A stretch of DNA of 12,821 nucleotides from an uncultured Clostridia bacterium (GTDB taxonomy: Bacteria > Bacillota_I > Bacilli_A > RF39 > UBA660): NCBI GenBank assembly GCA_947569225.1, contig CANORX010000014.1:1-12821 (forward strand), in the 5' to 3' direction. Below are positions 7,240-12,821 of this stretch, piece by piece; the first letter of the stretch is position 1, and each line of letters opens with the position of its first letter. The notes beneath the pieces were generated by a model. That model had not been told where the DNA came from, made no database searches, and was given only the letters and a program-made list of their open reading frames with translations. A program made the position numbers and the translations under genes.

Positions 7240-7269
7240 AAATTAGAGAATCAATACTCTAATTTTTTT
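7240..7269 (+). terminator. Rho-independent terminator after the toxin-antitoxin operon
   Basis: A 9-bp perfect stem, AAATTAGAG (7240-7248) and CTCTAATTT (7257-7265), has an 8-base loop and runs into a T tract to 7269, 13 bases past the toxin stop. It isolates the toxin-antitoxin transcript from the next gene. Confidence 0.82.
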
Positions 7270-7358
7270 GTCTACAAAAACCTAAAAATATTTAATATTG
7301 AGATTTATAATAATCTAACACTTTTCATTTAAAAACTAAAGACTATTTGTAAGAAATT

Positions 7359-7367
7359 TGCTATAAT
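7359..7367 (+). promoter_or_regulatory. Extended -10 promoter for the DUF4026/DUF2314-like gene
   Basis: A perfect extended -10, TG-C-TATAAT (7359-7367), lies about 60 bases before the gene start. No good -35 is present (AAGACT at 17-bp spacing), which is normal for extended -10 promoters. A transcript starting near 7374 excludes the TTG at 7375 as a usual leader-bearing start. Confidence 0.62.
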
Positions 7368-7428
7368 AAATACATTGAGTAATACAAAAAAATATCTCAA
7401 TAAAACAATAATGAAAGAGAGTAATCTT

Positions 7429-8685
7429 ATGAAAAATAAATTAACTGAACAACCACTTGGATATTGGGAAGAAAAATCATATATGATGGTAATTCCTAAA
7501 AATAATGAAGAAAATATTTTAAAAAATGCTGTAGAAAGACTTTCTTCTAGCACTCAATTTAAAGTTAAAGATATTAATTATGCAGTAGATGGTGTTATAA
7601 ATTTTAAAGTGATTTATGATGAACAAGAATATGAAGTTGGAATTTATTTAGGCGGAATTTCTGTACCAGATTATTATTTATATCAAAACTTTTTATTTAG
7701 TGAAGAAGAAAAAGAAGCAATATTAAATGCAAGAACAGCTATAACTATATTTATGAAGTTTAAAGAAAACGCTAAAAAATCTTTTCATCTACAATTAAAA
7801 CTTGCTTGTGGGTTAGTACCAGATTTAATAGGTCTTTTAGATGAAAGTGCAGAAAAGATGTTATCTGCTAAATGGGTTAAAATGGCCTCCACTTCAAAAG
7901 TTTTACCAAGTTCAAAAGACTTATTTAATGTACAAGCTGTAAATGGAAAAAATAATAAAGTATGGTTGCACACTCACGGACTTTGTAGATGTGGTATTAC
8001 AGAACTTGAAATATTGGACTCAGATAATGAACATTATAAAAATCATTACAATTTAATTGCTACTTATGCGATGCTCTTACTTGATAAAAAAGAATCCTTT
8101 GATCAATTAAGAAATAGTGCTTATATAGGAGAACTAATTAATGGATATCCAATAGTTGTAACTTGTGTGCCTTGGACAGAAGGAATATTAGAATATAAAA
8201 AATTAAAACTTGGCGGGTTTGATGATCGTAAGAATGGACATAATAGTAAAACAAGTATTATATTCTTATATACAAGTGAAGAAAATGAAAACAACAGAGT
8301 TTTAAGTAAAGTATCTTTATATGATAAATTATGGGGAGACAATCCATTATTCTTCTTTAGTGATGAAGAGACTAATAGAATGAAAGAATTAGCTAGAGAA
8401 AGATTTTCATATGTAAAAAAAGCCTTTAAAAACAAGGATAATACTATTCTAATAAAGATTGGTTTACCTTTAAAAGAAGAAGGACAAGCCGAACACATAT
8501 GGTTTGAATTACTTGAAATAAAATGTGATAAATTTAAAGCAAAATTAACACAAGAACCTTATGGTATTCCAGATATACATACAGGATATGAAGGTTGGTA
8601 TACAGTAGATGACGTAACAGATTGGATAATTTATACAAAAGTATGCGCGGTTAATCCTAGCAATACTTATCTTTTAGAAAAATAA
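7429..8685 (+). CDS. DUF4026/DUF2314-like protein of unknown function, 418 aa (element cargo)
   Basis: The start is the ATG at 7429, with GAGAG at 7417-7421 (7-base gap); the frame is open from a TTG at 7375 and an ATG at 7411, but both lack a site. The protein is soluble, with no signal peptide or membrane segment. The N-terminal and central part (GYWEEKSYMMVIPK, EYEVGIYLGG, and the WLHTHGLCRCGITELEIL block) looks like the DUF4026 family. The last ~80 residues (IGLPLKEEGQAEHIWFELLE, FKAKLTQEPY, GWYTVDDVTDWIIYT) match the DUF2314 (YegJ-like) pattern. Both assignments are from recall of the families. No enzymatic function is known to me. The gene is monocistronic, with its own promoter and a terminator downstream. 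As the largest cargo gene of an integrative element it may be a fitness or defence factor, but this is speculation. Confidence 0.8.
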   Translation: MKNKLTEQPLGYWEEKSYMMVIPKNNEENILKNAVERLSSSTQFKVKDINYAVDGVINFKVIYDEQEYEVGIYLGGISVPDYYLYQNFLFSEEEKEAILNARTAITIFMKFKENAKKSFHLQLKLACGLVPDLIGLLDESAEKMLSAKWVKMASTSKVLPSSKDLFNVQAVNGKNNKVWLHTHGLCRCGITELEILDSDNEHYKNHYNLIATYAMLLLDKKESFDQLRNSAYIGELINGYPIVVTCVPWTEGILEYKKLKLGGFDDRKNGHNSKTSIIFLYTSEENENNRVLSKVSLYDKLWGDNPLFFFSDEETNRMKELARERFSYVKKAFKNKDNTILIKIGLPLKEEGQAEHIWFELLEIKCDKFKAKLTQEPYGIPDIHTGYEGWYTVDDVTDWIIYTKVCAVNPSNTYLLEK

Positions 8686-8693
8686 TATTATAA

Positions 8694-8880
8694 ATAGTAA
8701 TTGAATATATAAATGGAAAAATAAAATTAAAAAGTATAGTTGAAATAGTACAAAACCAACTTAAAGATAAAATTTAACTATTTGAATTTAAAGAAAATAA
8801 TAATAGAATTTATGCTAGTTTTGAATTATCTAATTTGTATTACAAAAAACTTAAACTTAGAAAAGAAAGAACGATAATGT
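8694..8880 (+). pseudogene. Decayed gene fragment upstream of the second accessory module
   Basis: One frame reads GKIKLKSIVEIVQNQLKDKI, an in-frame TAA (about 8778), then LFEFKENNNRIYASFELSN and YYKKLKLRKERTI. Coding-like residues continue in the same frame after the stop, as expected for a recently broken gene. There is no start codon with a ribosome binding site. Its 3' part is the counterpart of the NRTYASF fragment in copy A, so it is a shared remnant of an unrecognised gene. Confidence 0.5.
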
Positions 8881-8907
8881 CTAATTTTGACACATTGTTC
8901 TTTTTTT
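8866..8907 (+). terminator. Rho-independent terminator before the integrase region
   Basis: The stem AAAGAACGATAATGTC (8866-8881) pairs with GACACATTGTTCTTT (8889-8903) through a G-T pair and one bulge. The loop is about 7 bases and a T run reaches 8907. It would end transcription from the DUF gene and separate it from the integrase. Confidence 0.75.
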
Positions 8908-8949
8908 ATCTGATTTTCATAAAATTAAAGGAACCCAGAGATTTCTCTT

Positions 8950-9099
8950 ATGTACGAAATTAATGATATTGAAGTTAAATTTAGTACAAAACATTTAAAA
9001 GAATGGAACAATCAAATTTATCACAACTTACTAAAATTAAAAAATGAATACAGTAATGATTTGACAAACACTAGCAAAGAAGATAATCAAGCAACCTAA
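8950..9099 (+). pseudogene. Degraded copy of the SHOCT-like small gene
   Basis: The open frame of 49 codons starts MYEINDIEVKFSTKHL, nearly identical to the start of the 6338-6538 product. It then shifts frame across an internal deletion. In another frame the sequence resumes MEQSNLSQLTKIK, matching MQESILSRLTKIK of the intact copy. A further one-base A-run expansion (near 9043) puts the tail NEYSND back into the first frame. The ribosome binding site is weak. It could yield a 49-aa chimeric peptide, but the pattern is one of decay. Confidence 0.65.
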
Positions 9100-9140
9100 G
9101 TTGACTTGGATTTTAAAAGCGCAGAAAGGATAGTGGTATT

Positions 9141-10811
9141 ATGGATGTTAAAAAAACCAGAGAAGAACTTAGAAAAGGAAAAACAATTTATGATATGAAT
9201 TTGCGAGTTGGATACTATGCTCGTGTTTCTACTGATAAAGATGATCAATTAAATTCTCTAGAAAATCAACAAAATTATTTTGAAGAAATGATATCTGAAA
9301 ACAAAAACTGGACTTTAGTAAGAGGATATATTGATGAGGGAATTTCTGGTACTGCTGTAAATAAAAGAGACTCATTTTTAAAAATGATAGAAGATGCTAC
9401 ATTAGGTAAGATAGATTTAATTTTAACTAAAGAAATATCAAGATTTTCAAGAAATACTGTAGATAGCATTAAATACACAGAGTATTTGCTTAAAAATGGT
9501 GTTATAGTATATTTCTTATCTGATAACTTAAATACTATACAAGAAGATGCTGAATTTAGATTAACTATTATGTCTAGTCTAGCACAAGATGAAGTAAGAA
9601 AATTATCAGAAAGAGTTAAGTTTGGTGTGAATCGTATGATTAAAGATGGTAAACTTATTGGTGGTAATTTAACTGGTTATTTTAAGAAAAATGGAAGATA
9701 TGAAATAAATCCTAAAGAATCTCCCATAATTGAATACTTATTTACTACTTATGCAAGTGGCAGTATGGGACTAAAGAAAATTGGAGAAGAACTTGCTAAT
9801 ATGGGTTACTTAAATTCTAAAGGGGAAGCTTATTCGGGAACTACACTTGCAAAATTTTTAACTAATCCTAGATATAAAGGATATTATACTGCAAGACTTA
9901 CGGAAGTTGAAGATTATAAAACACATAAGAAAAAGAAAGTACCCAAAGATAAACAAGTTATATATAAAGATGAGAGAATTCCTGCTATTGTTTCAGAAGA
10001 ACTTTGGGACAAGGCTAATTTACTTCATGAAAAAAGAAAAAAATTACCATCAAGACATATCTTAAATAGAGAAGAACATATTAAAAAATATAAATATTCT
10101 TGTAAATTATATTGTAAAGACTGTGGAGCGGTATTTATAAGAAATGGTGGATCAAACCGTTCCAATAATCCAGTATGGTCTTGTAAAACTTATAAAATTG
10201 ATGGAGTATCTAAATGTGCGTCTCCTAATATTAAAGAATCATATTTAGATAAAATATTTATAGATTTGTTTTCTAATTTTATTAAAAATAAGAAACAATA
10301 TTTAACCCTCGTCTTAAATGAATATAGAAACATAATTGATGAGTTTAGTAGTGATTTTGATATTGAAGAAATAAGTGGCAAAATTGCTAATATTGAAAAG
10401 CAAAAAGATAAATTATTGGATTTAAGTATTAAAGGAATGATAGATGATTTTGAATTTAAGAAAAGAAATGATAAATTTAATGTGGAATTATCTAATTTAC
10501 AAAAACAATTAGTTGATCATTCACAAAGCGATTTGGAAGAAGAAAAATTAAAAAAGAAATTAGAAAATTTGGAAAATTCATTAAATACTAAGTTAAACAT
10601 AAAAGAAAATTTATCATATTTGATTAATTTATTAGTAGAAAAAGTGGAAGTAGAGAAAATAAATGGAGATAGAAAAAATATAAGATTAAAAGTATTTTAT
10701 GACTTTAATACTTCAGCTATAGATATTGATGTTAATTTGAACGAAAATAACTTATTAAAAAGTCCATGTACCAAAAACCTTGCTTGTCAGGGGAATTTTT
10801 CTGCTCTTTAG
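9141..10811 (+). CDS. Large serine recombinase (integrase) of the 5.0-kb element
   Basis: This 556-aa site-specific recombinase should integrate and excise the element. Its N-terminal resolvase domain (about 20-165) has the catalytic Ser30 in YYARVSTDKDDQ, ISRFSRN (Arg101, Arg104) and EVRKLSERVKFG (about 151-162). The recombinase domain follows (about 166-300, ending in LTNPRYKGYY and ELWDKANLL). Next are a zinc ribbon (Cys325, Cys328, Cys348, Cys359) and a long coiled coil (about 410-500) as in attP/attB-discriminating integrases. The start is the ATG at 9141, with AAAGGA (9125-9130) 10 bases upstream; a Met at residue 19 is an alternative. The stop codon's last base is the first base of the right attachment arm, so the gene sits at the extreme end of the element, as is usual. 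No directionality factor is recognised. Confidence 0.95.
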   Translation: MDVKKTREELRKGKTIYDMNLRVGYYARVSTDKDDQLNSLENQQNYFEEMISENKNWTLVRGYIDEGISGTAVNKRDSFLKMIEDATLGKIDLILTKEISRFSRNTVDSIKYTEYLLKNGVIVYFLSDNLNTIQEDAEFRLTIMSSLAQDEVRKLSERVKFGVNRMIKDGKLIGGNLTGYFKKNGRYEINPKESPIIEYLFTTYASGSMGLKKIGEELANMGYLNSKGEAYSGTTLAKFLTNPRYKGYYTARLTEVEDYKTHKKKKVPKDKQVIYKDERIPAIVSEELWDKANLLHEKRKKLPSRHILNREEHIKKYKYSCKLYCKDCGAVFIRNGGSNRSNNPVWSCKTYKIDGVSKCASPNIKESYLDKIFIDLFSNFIKNKKQYLTLVLNEYRNIIDEFSSDFDIEEISGKIANIEKQKDKLLDLSIKGMIDDFEFKKRNDKFNVELSNLQKQLVDHSQSDLEEEKLKKKLENLENSLNTKLNIKENLSYLINLLVEKVEVEKINGDRKNIRLKVFYDFNTSAIDIDVNLNENNLLKSPCTKNLACQGNFSAL

Positions 10812-10835
10812 TGTTCCTGTGTAGACACCAAGCAA
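10811..10835. repeat. attR: right attachment site of the 5.0-kb element
   Basis: A 22-bp element arm (10811-10832), inverted relative to the left arm with 19/22 identity, leads into the shared core GCAA (10832-10835), after which host sequence CCCAGG follows. Joining the right arm, the core and the left arm gives a 48-bp near-palindrome with AA in the exact centre, the expected form of attP. Confidence 0.88.
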
Positions 10836-11700
10836 CCCAGGATTTGTAGTATTGGGTCAAAAACTAGGAAAAGAAAAACTATTTGAATACATAAACAGAT
10901 TAGGCTTTGGACAAAAAACAGGAATAGACTTAAATGGGGAAGGAAAAGGAATCCTATTTAACCTAGACAAAGTGGGTCCATTAGAACTAGCAACAACAGC
11001 CTTCGGACAAGGAGTATCAGTAACAGCTATACAACAAGTAAACGCAGTAAGTACAATAGTAAACGGAGGAAACATGTACACCCCATTTATAGTATCAAGC
11101 ATAAGTGAAAATGACACAGGAATACTAATAGAAGAATTTAAACCTAAACTAAAACAAGAAAACGTAATAAAAAAAGAAACAAGTGATTTAGTAAAATATG
11201 TACTAGAAAGTGTCGTAGCAAATGGAAGTGGTCACAACGCTTACATAGAAGGTTACAGAGTCGGTGGAAAAACAGGAACTGCACAAAAAGTAGGACCTGA
11301 TGGAAGATATATGGTAGGCAATTATGTATTATCATTTATAGGAATAATGCCAGCTAACGATCCTGAACTAGTAATATATATAGCAATAGATGGTGCACAC
11401 GGAGTAACTCAATATGGAGGAAGTGTCTCAGCACCAATAGCCGCTTCAGTATTAAAATCTGCAATAAACCTTTATGACATAAAAAGTGACCCTGAAGGAT
11501 TACCTAGAGAATACATGTGGTACGAACAAAAATACATAACAATACCTGACGTAATAAATAAAAGTAAAAAAGAAGCATCCACACTATTAAATGGATTTCA
11601 AATAGAATACAGTGGTTCAGGAGAAAACGTAGTAGGAATAAGTCCAAATGTAGGCTCGCGAGTAAAAGAAGGAAGTATTGTAAAGTTAATGTTAAATTAA
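10836..11700 (+). CDS. ftsI: Class B penicillin-binding protein (FtsI/SpoVD-like), 3' part of the split gene
   Basis: The frame resumes exactly where the 5' part breaks (N-PGFVVLGQKLG). It contains the rest of the transpeptidase domain, including the KTG motif in VGGKTGTAQ (KTG at 11269-11277) and FGQGVSVTAIQQ, then a C-terminal PASTA domain (about the last 55 residues, ITIPDVINKSKKEA...). A TAG at 10822-10824 closes the frame just upstream. The first possible start is the TTG at 10852, with only a weak AGGA before it, so independent expression as a 282-aa protein is doubtful and it would lack the catalytic serine. Joined to the 5' part it gives a 636-aa protein, the normal size for this family. 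Confidence 0.92.
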
Positions 11701-11710
11701 CGTCCTAAAT

Positions 11711-11739
11711 TTGAGAGTTTTAAAAATAAAATGTATAAT
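11711..11739 (+). promoter_or_regulatory. Promoter for mraY
   Basis: TTGAGA (11711-11716) and a perfect TATAAT (11734-11739) are separated by 17 bp, between the PBP stop and the mraY ribosome binding site. It would give a short leader and let mraY be expressed although the upstream gene is interrupted. Confidence 0.72.
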
Positions 11740-11762
11740 TAAAAATAAGAGGAGTGGTATAT

Positions 11763-12755
11763 ATGCTAATTTTAGCTAAATCTATACTTGGTTTAATGTT
11801 AGGATTTTTCATATCAGTATTTTTAGGTTTTTTCCTACTACCAATACTTAGAAAACTAAACTTTAGACAAAGTATATGTCATGACATTACAGAAAGGCAC
11901 CTTGTAAAAGAAGGAACTCCAACAGTTGGTGGTTTAATATTTATAATACCTACAATAATAACCATGGCACTATTATACTTTAAAGGAAGCTTAGAAATAA
12001 CAAACTCTCTAATAATAATAATGTTTGTATTCATATCATATAGCTTGCTTGGATTTGCAGATGACTTAAAAAAAATATTAAAACATCACAACGATGGACT
12101 TACAGTAATGCAAAAACTAATCGCACAAGTCATAATCGCAATAGTATTCTTTTATATTTACATGAGTGGAGGAGGATCTACACACTTAGTAATCACCTCT
12201 CTTGGAATTGATTGGAATCTAAAATGGCTTTACGGACTATTTATATTATTTTTACTAGTAGGCTCTTCAAACGCTGTAAACATAACAGACGGAGAAGATG
12301 GACTAGCAGGAGGTTTATCGGTAATAGCATTTCTTTGTTTCGGAATAATATCTTGGGGAACATCATGGGTTGAAGGATATCAAGAAATAGCCATTTTCTG
12401 TTTCATATTAGTAGGAACACTCTTAGGATTTCTAGTATACAACACACACCCTGCAAAAGTATTCATGGGTGACACAGGTTCATTAGGTTTAGGCGCAACC
12501 CTAGCAGCAGTAGCAATACTTACAAAACATGAACTATCGCTAGCTATAATAGGAGGAGTATTCATAGCAGAAACACTATCAAGTTTTATTCAGATAGTAG
12601 CTATAAGAAAATTTGGGAAAAAAGTATTTCTCATGGCCCCTTTACATCATCACTTTGAAAAACTAGGATGGAGCGAAACAGACATAGTCAAAACTTTTTG
12701 GATTGTAGGATTTATGCTAGGAATGATGGCAGTTTACTATGGCGTTTGGTTATAA
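11763..12755 (+). CDS. mraY: Phospho-N-acetylmuramoyl-pentapeptide transferase
   Basis: MraY transfers phospho-MurNAc-pentapeptide from UDP to undecaprenyl phosphate, giving lipid I, the precursor that FtsW and the PBP finally polymerise. The start is the ATG at 11763, with AGAGGAG (11748-11754) 8 bases upstream; the frame is open from a GTG at 11754, which overlaps that site. The 330-aa polytopic protein is of normal length and has the family motifs in order: EGTPTVGGLIF (about 45-56), FADDLKKI with the Asp pair, NITDGEDGLAGG, FMGDTGSLGLG and the HHH segment APLHHHFEKLGW. The third motif is a variant: most MraY proteins read TDGLDGLA, here TDGEDGLA. The position directly after the class B PBP gene is the classical dcw order. 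The gene appears intact. Confidence 0.96.
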   Translation: MLILAKSILGLMLGFFISVFLGFFLLPILRKLNFRQSICHDITERHLVKEGTPTVGGLIFIIPTIITMALLYFKGSLEITNSLIIIMFVFISYSLLGFADDLKKILKHHNDGLTVMQKLIAQVIIAIVFFYIYMSGGGSTHLVITSLGIDWNLKWLYGLFILFLLVGSSNAVNITDGEDGLAGGLSVIAFLCFGIISWGTSWVEGYQEIAIFCFILVGTLLGFLVYNTHPAKVFMGDTGSLGLGATLAAVAILTKHELSLAIIGGVFIAETLSSFIQIVAIRKFGKKVFLMAPLHHHFEKLGWSETDIVKTFWIVGFMLGMMAVYYGVWL

Positions 12756-12773
12756 ACGTCTTTTTCATATAAT
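12745..12773 (+). promoter_or_regulatory. Possible promoter for the gene after mraY
   Basis: A perfect TATAAT (12768-12773) lies 17 bp from a poor -35 (TTTGGT, 12745-12750) at the end of mraY. The remaining 48 bases of the window contain no start codon with a ribosome binding site. Without the downstream gene this is only a suggestion. Confidence 0.25.
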
Positions 12774-12821
12774 AGGAAAGTTCTCATCAAATTTCAAAAC
12801 GCTTTTCGGACAAAATAAAAC

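Larger units (their letters stand above)
8796..9099. repeat. Accessory-module repeat, copy B (partly deleted)
   Basis: Direct, diverged repeat of 6121-6538; see the landmarks given there. It is about 115 bp shorter, mostly because about 30 codons are missing from the middle of the small gene. The toxin-antitoxin pair and the DUF gene lie between the two copies. Confidence 0.7.
5832..10835. mobile_element. About 5.0-kb serine-recombinase integrative element inside the SxN motif of the PBP gene
   Basis: Both junctions are visible. On the left, host TCTTGCAA is followed by element sequence. On the right, element sequence runs up to GCAACCCAGG, where the host frame resumes (N-P-G-F-V-V-L-G). The shared GCAA (5830-5833 and 10832-10835) marks the crossover, with AA at its centre. 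Removing 5,002 bp joins AA of 5832-5833 to C10836 and restores an open 636-aa PBP frame. The cargo is a SHOCT-like small gene, a toxin-antitoxin pair, a DUF4026/DUF2314-like gene, a decayed module copy and the integrase. No relaxase, replication or transfer gene is visible, so it is not self-transmissible. Its Ile/Leu codon use (ATT, TTA) is unlike the flanking genes. Confidence 0.92.

Noticed and set aside
7375..7428. TTG or ATG starts upstream of 7429 for the DUF protein
   Set aside because: The TTG lies at the predicted transcription start and the ATG at 7411 has no Shine-Dalgarno sequence; AAAGAGAG fits only 7429.
5832..10835. Element as a group II intron, transposon or IS
   Set aside because: There is no reverse transcriptase, no DDE transposase and no target-site duplication beyond the 4-base core. 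The serine recombinase with matching inverted att arms explains the structure.
10852..11700. Independent 282-aa transpeptidase gene starting at TTG 10852
   Set aside because: The residues before the TTG (N-P-G-F-V-V) continue the PBP family alignment, the ribosome binding site is poor and the catalytic Ser motif lies in the 5' part. It is a gene fragment.
1..12821. Mycoplasma-type genetic code (TGA as Trp)
   Set aside because: All recognised genes reach normal length without reading TGA, and their tryptophans are TGG.
1..12821. CRISPR arrays, tRNA or rRNA genes, riboswitches
   Set aside because: No regularly spaced repeats, cloverleaf-type sequences or conserved RNA motifs were seen on either strand. 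The short GC-poor inverted repeats are hairpins or operators at most.

Overview
The window looks like chromosomal DNA of a very AT-rich, low-GC Bacillota, possibly an uncultured gut Bacilli or Erysipelotrichia-like lineage. The evidence is the AT-rich coding, GGAGG/AAGGTGA-type ribosome binding sites, TTG and GTG starts, and a Gram-positive division and cell-wall (dcw) gene neighbourhood. Tryptophan is encoded by TGG and the genes stay open under the standard code, so nothing points to Mycoplasma-type recoding. The exact taxon cannot be read from the sequence.

The host backbone is three cell-wall genes: ftsW (a SEDS peptidoglycan polymerase, minus strand, from 4657 down to about 3676), a divergent class B penicillin-binding protein gene (ftsI/spoVD type, from 4788), and mraY (11763-12755). 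Both partners of the FtsW-FtsI septal or sporulation synthase are interrupted, each by a different mobile element.

Element 1 (1 to about 3676, continuing beyond the left edge) is one end of a conjugative element. It carries a VirB4-type ATPase gene, a hypothetical gene, the start of a membrane-protein gene and a short methyltransferase-like fragment. Its end lies directly after the PVTG codons of ftsW, which therefore lacks its 3' end.

Element 2 (about 5832 to 10835, close to 5.0 kb) is completely contained. It sits inside the SCN (SxN) active-site motif of the penicillin-binding protein gene. Its last gene encodes a 556-aa large serine recombinase. Both ends carry 22-bp imperfect inverted arms (19/22 identical) next to a shared GCAA, which rebuild a 48-bp near-palindromic attP. 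Precise excision would restore one 636-aa PBP frame. The cargo is a RelB/DinJ-YafQ toxin-antitoxin pair with its own promoter and operator-like repeat, and a 418-aa DUF4026/DUF2314-like protein with an extended -10 promoter. The cargo is bracketed by two diverged copies of a small SHOCT-like accessory module, one of which is decayed.

Right of element 2, the 3' part of the PBP gene (KTG motif and a PASTA domain) runs to 11700. mraY then follows with its own convincing promoter (TTGAGA-17-TATAAT), so it need not depend on transcription through the split gene. The main interest is the paired disruption of two partner genes by separate, probably excisable elements, and the exact attachment site that can be read for the second one.
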